This document shows, one piece after another, positions 13,338 to 24,023 of a stretch of DNA of 64,000 nucleotides. A program made the position numbers and the translations under genes. The notes under the pieces were generated by a model. It did no database searches and was not told the DNA's origin. It saw nothing but the letters and a program-made list of their open reading frames with translations. The DNA lies in assembly GCF_901709675.1 (NCBI RefSeq), contig NC_051099.1, forward strand, positions 744,001-808,000. The letters are read 5' to 3'. Numbering within the stretch: the first letter of the stretch is position 1; each line of letters starts with the position of its first letter. The stretch comes from Syngnathus acus (lineage: Eukaryota; Chordata; Actinopteri; Syngnathiformes; Syngnathidae).

Positions 13338-13368
<31 letters not shown>

Positions 13369-13496
13369 CAAAGGATCCAGATGGAAACCCCAGCAAAATT
13401 TCCTCTGCCACCACCTCCGTCCGTCCCAATTAGGATTTAGTTGATTTACAATCAAATACCCAAGGGAATATGCATGATCATCGAGGCAATGATCCA

Positions 13497-13562
<66 letters not shown>

Positions 13563-15277
13563 AATGAAAAAATATAAATCTGTTACAGTTCAACCAGAAT
13601 TTACAGGAAAGAAATATGCCTCTGAACTTTCACAAAACTTTGGCGTTTTTGGAACACTTTTGTGTCTCATGTGATGTCGGCCAACATCCAAAGATGATTT
13701 TTTTTTTCTTTTGTCTCAGACTTATTTCAGAGGGACCACTTTTAAGGGTTGCAGAAAAGTAAGATTGTGTAGCATATGCACTACATGTCATCATTGTCCA
13801 ATGAGAACTATTACACATTGACTGTCTCTGGAAAGAAAACATCACATGACTAAAAGAAAGATTCAGCACAAGATACATCTCTTTTTTGCACCCATCACTG
13901 TGTTTTATTTGCGTATGTTTAGAGATTTGGCTGTTTTGAAGTCCGCGTCGTCCGCAAAACATCTGCTTAATCATAGCTTTTTGACAAAATGAATCAACGT
14001 TTATGATCCTCTGAACTCCATTTTGATGTGAACCTTTATATCAATCTGCCAAGTAAACCGGCCGAGTTGTGTAACTTAGATGACTTGGTCCTGGTTTTGA
14101 AATACAATGATCTGCTGGTGCAACTAAAGGCCAGACAATGTCATGTATGCTATGTGCTCGACATATGTTGCTCTTCTGGAATGTGGTGGTGCTTTTTGAA
14201 TGTTGCTCTCCATAATGGCTTTTGAGCTTCTTACCTCCTGCTGACTGGTAGAATTAGGCCAGACAGCTGGGAGTGGATCAGTGAACAATTCATTCAAGAA
14301 AGCTCACGAACAAGCACTCTGAATTGAAATATTTGCTTTGTGCCGATGTGCAGAACACAGATTGATGTCCAAAGCTGTCGTGCCGACGTTTGAATAGCAC
14401 TTTACGAGGAGGCAACGGCACAATAAACATTGTTGTGTCTGGACGGCGCGTTGAAGTGAGACAGCAGCCGGTGTCTGTCCTGGCCAGCTTTTTAAATTCC
14501 ATCCATGTTTTGCTTCTGAATGACAACGGCAATCCACACTCGTGTGACATATCTTGAGCAGATTCTTCTCAGTCAATCGCTGTGCAAACACAAGGTCAGG
14601 GTCAATAGGTTGATTGAACGCACTTTCAACTATCTATCCCACACTGCTGAACTGAAGCAAAATGTTCGGTTTAACATTAAGATTGACAAGATCAGCTCCG
14701 GTGACCCCAACTTGAGGAGACGCAGCAGTGTGCAGGCTAATTATGACGTCAAGCCCACACACACACACATTCGCTCACTCACACAGGTAGTGTTCCCTCT
14801 GGCGGACAAAAGTGGTAAAACTAGGGCAAGCCAACCATGCAATCCTATTCGAGTGAGTCCATTAGCACTGACGTTGACAGTCTGGGAAGCCAGGTGCATG
14901 CTGCAACCGCTGGCTCACCTTCCACTTTGCTCAAAAGCCCTAAATTGCAGAAAAGTCGACCTGACGCGACAATGCACATGTCAGCTCAATGATGTATTGC
15001 AGTCAGCATTGTTGCACCGCACCGCACATTTTCAAGCACCTCCATTTCAATGTATTGCTTCGTGCTCGCAAATAAGCAACTTGGCTTGGTAAAGTAGGCC
15101 ATTTGAATCCCAAACTATTCCAGAAAAGGTGACATAAATCCGTGAGAGAATGTCAAGGGTTAAACTTTGAGCAAAAGTCGCCGGTCCATAAAAGCTAATG
15201 TGCTTCGACTCACCTTGAGCGGCCGTTCCTCGGGTGCTGAATACACTTGCTATCAAAGTGGCCACATACCAAATCAT
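1658..15277 (-). CDS. igsf9b: igsf9b, protein turtle homolog B (18 coding exons, 3' end unresolved)
   Basis: The gene encodes a single-pass synaptic adhesion receptor; in mammals IGSF9B acts at inhibitory synapses of interneurons and binds the scaffold S-SCAM/MAGI2. The exons join in compatible phases as 15214-15277, 12334-12525, 11141-11287, 10887-11038, 10667-10784, 9020-9161, 8463-8608, 6975-7117, 6733-6873, 6479-6595, 6247-6397, 6067-6190, 5182-5357, 4645-4871, 4155-4239, 3919-4083, 3733-3778 and 1658-3283. The product has about 1320 residues before the last donor (human about 1349): signal peptide 1-21, Ig1-Ig5 about 25-504, FN3-1 about 505-604, FN3-2 about 612-705, membrane helix about 726-748, then a 570-residue cytoplasmic tail. 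Each Ig domain shows its cysteine pair. An in-frame TGA lies upstream of the ATG. The paralogue igsf9 is a less likely name because the N-terminus and tail fit IGSF9B closely. The C-terminus is not settled. Confidence 0.93.
3284..3732. other. igsf9b intron 17
   Basis: A 449-bp intron with ordinary splice sites. I see no gene or repeat of note. Confidence 0.6.
3733..3778 (-). CDS. igsf9b: igsf9b coding exon 17: short juxtamembrane exon
   Basis: A 46-nt exon, residues 764-778, DPPLSITHLRKSMATP once joined. Human has the closely similar DPPLSITHCRKS here. Acceptor TTCCAG, donor GCC|GTAAGT, phase 2. Confidence 0.88.
3919..4083 (-). CDS. igsf9b: igsf9b coding exon 16: transmembrane segment
   Basis: Residues 709-763. 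An extracellular stalk (DFFPPPEMVEESGLARP) leads into a hydrophobic helix, VVAGIVATICFLAAAILFST, and then a basic stop-transfer stretch (NKQRRRKLKRKK). The helix and basic stretch are close to identical with the mammalian protein. Acceptor CTGTAG, donor AAAG|GTAAGG. Confidence 0.93.
4155..4239 (-). CDS. igsf9b: igsf9b coding exon 15: end of FN3-2
   Basis: Residues 681-708: EAWYEFRVMAVMDDTISEPS and NIVGVSSTG. Acceptor TTTTAAG, donor ACTG|GTAAGG, phase 1. Confidence 0.9.
4240..4644. other. igsf9b intron 14
   Basis: A 405-bp intron. It contains a short GTGGGTGGGTGGGTGA run near 4400 and nothing else recognisable. Confidence 0.6.
4645..4871 (-). CDS. igsf9b: igsf9b coding exon 14: FN3-2
   Basis: Residues 605-680: VFPLSTPEPLVLLTPPRCLT, NRTQQGVLLTWIPPANHTAP, HYVMEFRLGERWEVLDD and so on, ending ARDLIQ. 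Acceptor TTCCAG, donor CAG|GTAAAA, phase 0. Confidence 0.92.
4872..5181. other. igsf9b intron 13
   Basis: A 310-bp intron; nothing recognisable. Confidence 0.6.
5182..5357 (-). CDS. igsf9b: igsf9b coding exon 13: rest of FN3-1
   Basis: Residues 546-604: VLKRERLGPHDWLSVPVP, LEPETTYQCSVLAQNKLGTG, ending VVTVNTL. This is the typical FN3 G-strand region. Acceptor TACAG, donor TTAG|GTGAGC, phase 1. Confidence 0.92.
5358..6066. other. igsf9b intron 12
   Basis: A 709-bp intron with a short CA run at 5521-5535; nothing else recognisable. Confidence 0.6.
6067..6190 (-). CDS. igsf9b: igsf9b coding exon 12: start of FN3-1
   Basis: Residues 505-545: GTSPHAATGVHAVASSTWAN then VSWEVGYDGGFQQTFSVWYG. It encodes the first half of fibronectin III domain 1. 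The donor chosen is CATGT|GTGAGT, which joins in frame to exon 13. It overlaps a weaker GT two bases upstream. Confidence 0.9.
6247..6397 (-). CDS. igsf9b: igsf9b coding exon 11: second half of Ig5
   Basis: Residues 455-504: VGKSNKSKHNVLPRGSLQF, second Ig5 cysteine in GEWECVATNVATSI, ending HIQVIG. Acceptor TTTCAG, donor ATAG|GTAATG, phase 1. Confidence 0.92.
6479..6595 (-). CDS. igsf9b: igsf9b coding exon 10: first half of Ig5
   Basis: Residues 416-454: DPPKFSVVPGGEYRQEAGRE, first Ig5 cysteine in LVIPCEAEGDPFP, ending ITWRK. Acceptor TGTAG, donor AAG|GTACGT, phase 0. Confidence 0.92.
6733..6873 (-). CDS. igsf9b: igsf9b coding exon 9: second half of Ig4
   Basis: Residues 369-415: YPGWSQMDDGSIRVAEVTED, second Ig4 cysteine in TYTCMPYNALG, ending PAPLVLK. 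Acceptor TTACAG, donor AAG|GTACAC, phase 0. Confidence 0.92.
6975..7117 (-). CDS. igsf9b: igsf9b coding exon 8: first half of Ig4
   Basis: Residues 321-368: YPARVVNMPSVLYVAIG, first Ig4 cysteine in FIRCPVDANPP, core tryptophan in VKWKKDG, ending LRIDK. Acceptor GAGCAG, donor AAG|GTAAGA, phase 0. Confidence 0.91.
7118..8462. other. igsf9b intron 7 with purine-rich simple repeats
   Basis: A 1.35-kb intron. It holds a 24-A run (7499-7522), a (GGGA)n/(GA)n tract (about 7851-7907) and a (CACT)n tract that is the exon 7 donor repeat read on the plus strand (8439-8464). Confidence 0.6.
8463..8608 (-). CDS. igsf9b: igsf9b coding exon 7: second half of Ig3
   Basis: Residues 272-320, read as NDLKRRVSVLIDGSLIIAQ and then the second Ig3 cysteine (KYTCAPSNSLG), ending YLTVQ. 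The acceptor tract is a (CCTT)n repeat ending CCGCAG. The donor AAT|GTGAGT is the first unit of a (GTGA)n repeat. Confidence 0.9.
8609..9019. other. igsf9b intron 6
   Basis: A 411-bp intron. Its 3' end (8615-8640 on the plus strand) is a (GGAA)n repeat, which serves as the pyrimidine tract for exon 7. Confidence 0.6.
9020..9161 (-). CDS. igsf9b: igsf9b coding exon 6: first half of Ig3
   Basis: Residues 225-271, GPPFIVSPPDNITVNISQDA and onward. It has the first Ig3 cysteine (FTCQAEAYP), the core tryptophan in YTWFWEED, and N-glycosylation sequons NIT, NIS and NLT. Donor AGAA|GTAAAC, phase 2. Confidence 0.92.
9162..10666. other. igsf9b intron 5
   Basis: A 1.5-kb intron with a (GT)n run at about 9567-9592 and an A run at 10280-10295; nothing else recognisable. 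Confidence 0.6.
10667..10784 (-). CDS. igsf9b: igsf9b coding exon 5: second half of Ig2
   Basis: Residues 186-224, VFDGSLTVLSIGREDRGAYT followed by the second Ig2 cysteine (CRAFSPQGEAVH). Acceptor TTCAG, donor CAAG|GTGGGC, phase 1. Confidence 0.92.
10887..11038 (-). CDS. igsf9b: igsf9b coding exon 4: first half of Ig2
   Basis: Residues 135-185, starting APPTFTDTPPQYVEAKEGG and ending SAKYK. It holds the first Ig2 cysteine (VLTCIAFGNPKP). The donor that keeps the frame is AAG|GTCTCC, which is poor beyond the GT. The join K|V to exon 5 matches the human KYQ-VSDGSL junction. Confidence 0.88.
11141..11287 (-). CDS. igsf9b: igsf9b coding exon 3: second half of Ig1
   Basis: Residues 86-134, RASLYGKSSLRIENV and onward. 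It carries the Ig1 second cysteine in DQGWYECKVL and the sequon NGSW. The donor is ATG|GTAAGA, phase 1. Confidence 0.92.
11521..11622. repeat. (GCAAGA)17 hexanucleotide repeat
   Basis: Seventeen perfect head-to-tail copies of GCAAGA (102 nt) inside igsf9b intron 2 (11288-12333). The array has no stop codon in several frames, so it translates as a poly-Leu run on one strand and a Gln-Glu run on the other. Those ORFs are artefacts of the repeat. Confidence 0.95.
12334..12525 (-). CDS. igsf9b: igsf9b coding exon 2: first half of Ig1
   Basis: Residues 22-85, starting GAHGVREEPQF and ending PPHVDPEYAG. It holds the first Ig1 cysteine (LGCDVSH) and the tryptophan core (VVEWFKYG). The acceptor is CCGCAG and the donor CTG|GTAAGA. 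Confidence 0.92.
12526..15213. other. igsf9b intron 1 (2.7 kb) with microsatellites
   Basis: The intron between the signal peptide and Ig1 exons. It contains (CA)n near 13214-13232, (GA)n at 13340-13368, (AAAG)n at 13495-13561 and a short CA run near 14758. No exon or RNA gene is recognised. Confidence 0.6.
13495..13561. repeat. (AAAG)n microsatellite
   Basis: About 16 near-perfect AAAG units in igsf9b intron 1, just after a separate (GA)n run at 13340-13368. Confidence 0.95.
15214..15277 (-). CDS. igsf9b: igsf9b coding exon 1: signal peptide
   Basis: Residues 1-21, beginning MIWYVATLIASVFSTRG, a hydrophobic signal peptide nearly identical to that of human IGSF9B. The donor is CAAG|GTGAGT, leaving phase 1. 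A TGA lies in frame about 30 nt upstream, which supports this ATG. A 3' splice-site-like AATAG sits 4 nt before the ATG, so one or more non-coding 5' exons may exist. Confidence 0.9.
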
Positions 15278-15700
15278 AGTACTATTCCCCAGCGGAAAGA
15301 AAGCACATCATATCTCAAAGTGCCCCCCCATTCGGTGAAGCTGTGCTGTCATCGTCGAGTGGATGTTAAAGGTGGCCGCTATCCTTTTGGAATTCAAAGC
15401 GAGCCCAGGTCACTTGTCCACCGGAGCGTTCCCCTCTCTTCCCTTCCCCTCGCCGCGACTCGCCGCCACTCTCCTCTCTTCTCTTCTCCTCTCCTCTCCT
15501 CTCTTCTCCTCTCCTCTCCTCTCTCATCCCGAGACAGATCACCTGCGCCAATGGGACTACAGCAAACGACTCTTGGAGACCGAGCAACAATCATGAGGTC
15601 ATCGCGAGCCCGCCTCTGCACCACCTCCATTGGTGGATTTGGGAGGAAGCCAATCGGTCATTGGTTAGCTGCAGTGTCAACTTCTGTGCCGGTTTGATGC
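15278..15700 (-). promoter_or_regulatory. igsf9b: candidate igsf9b 5' UTR and promoter
   Basis: The sequence directly upstream of the igsf9b start is richer in CpG than its surroundings, notably about 15210-15240, 15350-15360, 15450-15470 and 15590-15620. It contains a (CTCTT)n-like pyrimidine tract at about 15471-15525. It would drive transcription to the left. No TATA box is obvious. Inferred from position and composition only. Confidence 0.35.
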
Positions 15701-18139
15701 GTTCAAGTTTAAGAGCGACTCGGAGCTTCTAGACTCCAACCTGAAGAAATTACGTCAACCACGTCAAACACTAAATCGTTCTCTTAACGCATTCTAAAGA
15801 TCTTATTACTAACAGTAGCCATGTGGACATGAAGTAAAACATGATTATGCTGCTTGTAATATTCCAAACGCAACACTCTCGGCCTTTTTATAAATCACCA
15901 AATGAAAAATAAATTGAAAATATCCTCTGCATTCTGGGCACCGTATACCTAGAACAGGAATACCCGACAAATCCCGAGATATGAATCGATACATTAATAT
16001 TGTTCTGATTTATTTGACAAGACTTTTGAGGCTGCACATGAACGCTTTCCCCGACAGATTGTCTTGGATTGTCAGATTTCCATCAGAACCTTAAGGCAAC
16101 ATCAGAGGATGCCGTTTCAAGGTGGGTTGGCTTGTGAAGCCTTTGCGGAGGGAGCTGCACCATCATCCTGCGCAATAACACGAGCGGAAACCTCCTCCTG
16201 TTAGTCATTGCTCTGTGAAATCCAACGCTTGCCATTTTTTTATTCACTCAACGTGAAGGAAATATTTCCATGGTGAAGTGCAGTAACTATGTCAATCGGT
16301 TATGATTCATGCTGTTTGATGCACTTGAAAAAGTGTGCGTCAGCTATGTAACCCAGTTATGTCTAAATATGGACCGTTTGAAATTCGACTGACTCAGTTG
16401 CCGTTGACATCAGACAGCCTGTTAATGCATTATCATTTCGAACCCGTCGTGCTGCCTCTGCTCTGCGGGACTCCTGGAGGGAGGGAGGGATGGAGGGAGG
16501 GAGCGCTGCTCTTGGGTCAATGCACAGGAAGGGCACAAAAATATGATCAACTGTGTGGACAAGTCCGGTACAAGCACTTTTGACATTCATTTCTATTTTG
16601 GCAGTATTGTGAGTTGATGTATTTTCTTTTTGATAAAACAGAAAACGGTGTTGTGTTAATTGCCATGTAGTTGAAAGTAGTCATGGGATAACCATGGGAT
16701 AGTTTTTCATTGTTTTTAGGTTTCATATGGGGATAGTCCACTCATGTAAGGTTGAGCGTTTTACTAGGAAAGCAGGTCCACAAATCTGTGCCTGGGATCA
16801 CTCAGTCTGGGCCAGCAAGATCAATGCCGCTTGTCAATATGCTTTTTGTCTACCGCCCACCACAACAAAACTCCGTATTGTCTTTGTTGATCTCTCTCTC
16901 TAACATGTATTATGCAAAACCATCAGTATGTTACATTTAGCTCAAGTTTAAATCTACATGCATTGATTATACAGAGAATACAAAACATGATCATGTCTTC
17001 ATTTGGTGTGTTGGTTTCTTGTGACAACACCCAAGATCTTGACCCAACATTAAAATGGTTCAAATGATTAAAGGTCATAATGTCACCAGACGTCTGACTG
17101 TTTTGGTGATGAGCTGTCAGCAGAGGACGCTGTTGCTTCATTTTTGTCCACAACGTCACATCACATATTTGGTTGGGTACGTTGACTTGCCACCGCGGAT
17201 GGAGAAATGTCTCATGGAATTAAAAGACTGAACAAGTTTGGATTGTATCATCATAATATTATTTTACAAACAGAATTTGCTGACTTCATGCCTCATACGA
17301 TTAAGTCACATTGGGCCATATGCACAAATGTCCACTTGTTTCATGATTTTGGATTCATTCAGTCAATAAAAAGTGGCATAAGATCTTTCACCCTTAACCG
17401 ATTCTTGCCAAGTAGAGGTCATTTATGTGTATTTAAAATGTGTATCCCACAATAGCATGTATTTTGATGTCCCGATACTTCATTTGTTTTTGCCATACCT
17501 ACCTTTTGGATTGCTAAAAATTCTCTGTGCTAGCAGGCAGCACAGTAATCCAGCATCAACACACACCAAACAAGCCAATTCCCAGTGGACCCTGCTGTAC
17601 ATCTGTTCAACAACTTGACTCAGCCCACGCTGAGGCCTTTGAGGTACTGTCGTTGCGCCAGATTGCTAGCTACACCCCAACTGCAAATAGCACTCGGTGG
17701 CTCACCCTGTCTGTGTACTGTCGGTAACAGCGCTTGGTCATAGCTATTGCAAAACACGTTTTCCATTTTTTCTTACTTCACCCGAGTGGGGTCGTATTTG
17801 TGTCTTCTCTCACTTCTTTCGTTAATAAGCTTGTGCAAGGAGTTAAAGATCAGGCCGAGTTCAATTATTTATTCGGTGCCCCCAAAGCGTCTTGTCAGAT
17901 GACCTGCGCCTGTTTTGGATTCGAGGACGTTTTATCTGTCTTCCTCTGTAATGCATTAATACTGTACACTCCTAAGTCACACGAAAACAAAAAAAATCGA
18001 CAAAAAATCAAATGCCACAACTGTACGATATAAAAACATTCATATAAGGCACTCACTAGGTGGTGATCCGGTTCAATTCTATCCCTCGCCTTCCTGCGTG
18101 GAGATTGCGCCTGGCTCTACTACTCATTTGATTTGACAA

Positions 18140-18230
18140 GCGACTCCATATAATAATAATAATTAATAATAATTCATTAAATTTGTATAGCGCATTTCAA
18201 AAACCCAAAGACACTTGATACAATATGATA
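18140..18230. repeat. dispersed teleost repeat fragment
   Basis: An (ATA)n-rich lead-in is followed by TTTGTATAGCGCATTTCAAA and ACCCAAAGACACTT. This wording resembles the ends of abundant fish interspersed repeats (GTATAGCGC...CCAAAGTGCTT). The family is not assigned. Boundaries are approximate. Confidence 0.45.
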
Positions 18231-21200
18231 TGCAACGCCCCCCCTGAACTTCTTGCTGTGCTCATGAGGTTCATTCCCGGGCGCCGTAAAGGGAAGAACA
18301 GTAATCACGATTCGGGGCACATGACTGACAGGGGTCCTAAAAAAGACTCTTTCCAGTTTGCAGGTGTGAAGTAGTGTGGCCCAAAGTGATATTTTTCCCC
18401 AATCATTTTGTGTGTTTGACATGTTTCCATTGACTCACCGCAAGAGGGCACTATCTTTCTAAACAGCCCTATCGTTTTGAACGGATTGCATGCATGAAAA
18501 CTCATTTGAATAAATGCTAAAGAGATCCAATTCACGCAATGGGGAAAAAATGTCTTTCCGGAACCAGGCAAATAATATGCAATGTTTTAAAAAAAACAAC
18601 AACAACAAAATCCTCAAAGGTTGTCTTTATTTAGGTCTATAAATAAATGATGCTTGCATTCTTTCCCTTCTGAGATGAGCAGCTGACCATACGAGTGAGA
18701 AAAAGAGCACCTGCCTTGGTGCGTAGCTTGAAAATGAATCACGGCTTCTCCGACCAGGCAATCACAAAAATCACTAAATCTCAGGGATATTACACCTTGC
18801 CGACCTTGACAAGTACATAAACTCAGGTTTGGCTGCTTCTTCTTCTTCCACCATGTTTGATTTCATATGAGACTGACAACCAACCCATGGTTTTGGCTCC
18901 GGGCAGGGAACGCTTTGATTGACCAAGACAGATCAATTAAATCACCTCCACAGGGTTATCTACTTGCAAAAGGAAAAGAGACTGCATGGAGGGGTGACAA
19001 GAGCTGCACAACCGTTTTGCTCTCTGGCATTTCGGCAGCGGCTAGCCGAAAACAGTGGATGAGGTGAAGGGAAAGGTCATAGCCTTGCTGGTAGGATTTT
19101 TCTGAAAATGTTTTCTCCCCTTATCACAACAGGCCAATTCCTCTATTTCTGCTGTGGATTGAACCTATTTGGGCTTGACAAAAGCTGGATTTAAAAAACA
19201 GTAACACAGTTAGTTCCAGCTAGGCTAATTGAAGTACTGGTACAGATAAGACCCTCTAGCTTCAAATCACCGCATCAAACAATAGTTGTGCGATATTGTA
19301 GAAATAATGATGATATTCTGATTGTCACAGTTTGACTTGATAGACTTTAGAATTCTACTTCCAGCAATGCAGCTAGCTCTCTGTTGAACTGAACATCAGA
19401 TGCTAAAGCAGATAGATTAAAACCACATCATTGTTTCATCTATACATAGTATTGTTGTGAAATGTAAAACTGGAGCATTGTATCACGTGACACATAATCC
19501 AAGGATCAGAAATAGACATTGTAAACAGAAGGATTTGTTAGATTATTAACATTGTGAAAATGATTGCAGTGAAAAGTAGCATCGCTTCACAATCAATGTA
19601 CAATGAACTGGCTACAAATGTCACAAATACACTACTATATTGTATAGATGACTATCTGCACATTTTGTAGATACACGTGGTGCTTTAGAATTCCACAATC
19701 CTGATCCACAACAAAAGCTGGCCTAGTTTGGGGGCATTCCACAATTATCTCGTTCTCACCACCATAACACACACACACACACACACATCATCATATTCAG
19801 TCAAATTAACAAACTAGTTGTCATTGCAACTTGAATTCAATATTCCATATGTGCATCCGTTAAAATCTATGATTAATCTATTCAATCAACATAAATGTAG
19901 ACGTTTCTCTGTTCTGACAGGTTGGCATTTTTTCTTTATTCTGCGGCAAATTAAGATCAGCATAAAAATCATTGCCCACCACCATATTACTAAGGTGCGG
20001 TGCGATTTCGTTTGTAGAAACAAATGGAATGCAAACTTGGCATTTTACTGCCATTCCCGGCCGGACCTTACTTATCATATGGCTGAGTCATGAGCGAGCC
20101 AACAGATGCAGGTGCATGGTGCGTGTTACTTGAAAATAATGTCAGCTCAAAGACAAGAAACGGCCCAGCTGACTGTTGGGAGACACTGAGACGAGTAAAG
20201 CATCTGGAAGACAGCCACACAGCCAGTTCATTTTGCTGTTTGTATCTGGAGCCGTCTCATGTTTTTGCACAGATGTTTGCACATTGAAAACATATAACAG
20301 TGAGCCGGCCGGCAGGCAGCTGGAGAGGACCCAATTCTGGCTATGTGCCTCACTGGAGGTGGCAAGGCAGCATGCCGCCGTTGCCGCCGTCAAGTGCTCA
20401 CTCGGATTTAACCAAGCAGGCAATTTGTTGGCTTGGCTGTGCGGTGCGGTGCTGTGCTGTGCTGTGTTGTGTTGTGTGCCATGCATGCCAAGAATGTTGG
20501 GATTGGTGACAGCTGCAGGCAAGGAGTACACACATGTTCAAGAATCAAGGACAGGTGGGGCAGGCGACATTCAGTGCCAATGATGGTTATAGACACGTCA
20601 AAGATATCAACCGGCTTGCCAGTGAATGAGTTCATTGGCATAACCGCCGTGTACATCATGTATGATATGATGCAATGTCATTGTCAGTTATTGATCCCGT
20701 TTCGATGGCCGCTCCTCATCTCACGTCTTCATCTTTGAGGTGTACCCACCTGCCCTGAGACATTGGCCGGCCAAATGCCGCTTGTAAAGATCCATTGAGC
20801 CCTTCTCGCATGTGTGTGTGTGTGTGTGTGTTTGTGTGTCTCGCTCATGCCTGCTGTCAGCTCCCATTACCTAATTGGAATTGAGATGCATCTGGCCCGC
20901 ATTTTTGGTCCGCTGCATCGGAGATCCCGTCACCTCCCCCCACTCGCAGTTTTCCATGCCATCCCACTAGGAAAGAATCTCTCTACCCGCACATGTGGTC
21001 AAACACGACTTTGAAGGGAAAAAAAAAAAAAAAAGATCACAGGCGAGCACCGAGAGACAACTTCCGCAGTTCACTTTAGTTAATAAGAGCATTGTTTAAT
21101 TCATGAGATGTGTCATGCTACAGTGGTTTCATCTTCACTCTTAGTCAAATTTACAGGAGCTCCCACTTCAAAGTCTTCTTCTATCTGTCAGGATCAGTGA

Positions 21201-22984
21201 CCTGGCATCTCCCAGTTCAGAGATCCAGAGCGACATCTCGGCATCCAATCCGCACGGCTCGGAGCATCGTATGGAGGGAGCTTGCTTTATCGGCACGAGA
21301 AGCGCACGCTCACATTATTCACAGTCATTTTCTTGCCACGGCCGCCAGAGAATCCTTCCTTCCCTGCAGAAAGTCTGATCACTCACTCATATCAAATGGA
21401 TTATGGGTCATTAATATCTGTTCATTTGCCAGAGAAACTGGGAGAAATATGAGTGGAGCATGGGAAACAAAAACGATGTCACACTTTCTTTTCTCCCATT
21501 TCGTTTGGATGAAACTGGTGACAAAAGGTTTTGAATGAACAATTGAAAGAAACTCATTTATTAGCTGAGCCGGATTAATTCCTTTCGAAAGAATGGACTT
21601 GTGTTAAGTACGACGTATCATCAGATGTTTCAAAGTTCATTCACTGCAGGTCCTTCTTTCTTTTCTCAAGTTCATCCTCTCCGTCCGAGACTGCTCAAAC
21701 ACATCCAATTTGAGTTCAATGTTTCCACATCCCTGAGGTTGCGGGTTCACTTGCTTCTTTGAGCATAAATGAGCCAGAAATAGCTTTTCAACGAGCAAGT
21801 GCAATACGGCACGAGATTTACGGCCTCGCCTTGAATACGGAATGGTCCTCGGTCCTTGGAGTGAGACGCTCCGCCTCAACGCTCGACTCTGGGACTTCCA
21901 TTTGTAATGACGCGAAATGTCGGTGGACGTCAAATTTAAAAGGAACAATTGATCTTTTTTCAAATTAGCGCTGTTTACTTTTGGACATAAAAAGCAGATT
22001 CACACCAACAACAAACCTTGGTGCAGTAATGATATGTATCACTGGCTCAAATCCAAGCTGATTACTATACTAGTCTGTGCAAATGTTCATAACATTAAAG
22101 TGTTCATTTTGCACGTACCCATCTTGATTGTTGTTCAGAAGGAGCCTCAGCATTGCTACTTTAAAACTAGGTTGACAAATGACATCATACATTGAATCGT
22201 GCCTTTTGCCTAATCAGCCTCTAATTTGATTTAAATCATGTATAAATTCACGACAAGGCATAAATAGGAAATGGTAGGAGTGTCAAATTTGATCAGTGAA
22301 TGTGGCATCATGTGGATGCACTATTTAAAGGAATCCAAATCATTCTGTACCTGCTAAGAACTGCACAAGTATGTCAGCGTTGCATTCAATTTCATGCTAA
22401 GAGTGCTAGTTCAAGAGTCATGTATGTGCACCTTGGGAAAAGCAAACATTCCGCATTCATATCAACGGTGATTTGGTGTGACGCTTTGCTTTGCAAACAC
22501 TGAATAAAAAGATGTGTGAAATTGGTGGGGGAGACAGATGTGCCAGCAAATCAGCAATATAATCAGTGTCAACATGGCATACTTTCATGTATTTTTAGCA
22601 TTGCAAGCAAAGCCGTGACTAAATTCATTTTTCTATCGTCCTAAATGGCCTCTTTCTGTAGGAACGCTTCTGTTTTGCTTGGACAGCTCTGTCATCCCAT
22701 AAGGCTAATAAGCGTCTCGGTGGTCCTGGCGCTCCTGCAGGGGTTGTGCATCTTCCTCCAGATGCAGGGTGACTAGTCCTTTTTGCAGCCAGCACTCGGA
22801 GCTTAAACCATGTCCACGCAAATATCACGCACGTGTTAACTTTGCCTTTAAACATGAGGTCTGCACCGCTCCAATAAAAGATGATTTGATACATACGTAT
22901 CTGCTGGAGACATGGTATATGATTCCATTCATATTGGTTGAATCCAAATGGTTTTTTTTCTGAATGAAATAGTTTTGCTTGACT

Positions 22985-23255
22985 GCACTCATTTATGCCT
23001 TTTATTATACCTACTTTTTGCAGGGCCTGCAGGAGAGAATCGATTTGATTGATTTATTGATTTCTTTATCCTTTTTATTTTCAATTCTCTTTATTTTTAT
23101 TTACCAGTCGTTTTTGTGACAGCACTCATTGATGCCTTTAATTATAGCTACGTTTGCAGGGCCGAGAACAGATTTGATTTATTTTTTCATTTATTAATCG
23201 TTTTTGTTACAGCCCTAACTGATACCTTTAATGATAGCTATTGTTTTTGCAGGGT
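22985..23255. repeat. degenerate tandem repeat, three units
   Basis: Three diverged copies begin near 22985, 23122 and 23212 (spacing 137 and 90). Each has GC(A/C)CT(C/A)A..TGATGCCTTT-like sequence, then TTATA.CTA and TTTTTGCAGGG. The first two also share a following GATTTGATT...TTATT block. Confidence 0.7.
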
Positions 23256-23953
23256 TGTTTTCTGATGATCCTTGTAATCCAATGGCAAAAATGCATTCAT
23301 CCAAGAGAACCGATGATGCATTCCTTCCCCCTGCAAAAATGCCAGTCGGTCCATTTGGTAAGCTGCGCATCCATGTTGTGCTTGCAGTCACAATACTACA
23401 AGACGTACGTACGTAGTATGTACGTATGTATGTGTGGGAACAATTACAAGTGGTAAGTGAAGATGGGTGAGAAGAATGACAAATGGCTTGCCTGGGGAGG
23501 GAGGGAGGGAGGGAGGGAGGGAAAGCAGCAGAAGGCTTTGCTCATGTGCAGTCAGTCTGGTGGCGTCCGCACATGCCTCCCTCGGTTTGGGCTGTAATGA
23601 GGACACCACTGTGCCACAGTTCACATTGTTTACAGTGACTGGTGCCCCGCAAGGTCCACCATACATGCACTGGACTACATGCAAAAGTCTTGGAACAATG
23701 TGCTCAAATTCATCATTTTTGCTGGATACACAGAAAAGTAGAATATCAGACAAGAGGTCATTAGTTCATCTTGTATGTCCAGGTATTTACCGTACAAGGG
23801 ACACGAGCAAAAAAAAGATTTCAAAATACACTTTAGTCGATCGACTCTTAGGCCAGCTTTTCGAAGCGCTGCAAATAAATCTGAGAATTCAATACATCTC
23901 AAGTCACTTCTATTATTCAAAAGACACAAGGAACACAATGGAGGAAAAAAAGA

Positions 23954-23959
<6 letters not shown>

Positions 23960-24017
<58 letters not shown>

Positions 24018-24023
24018 GTGTGT
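23960..24023. repeat. (GT)n microsatellite
   Basis: About 32 GT units with a single TGCG interruption near 24012. Confidence 0.95.

Noticed and set aside
15167-15697. A 176-codon plus-strand ORF over the igsf9b 5' region
   Set aside because: It runs antisense over the igsf9b signal exon and through a (CTCTT)n tract; no recognisable protein.
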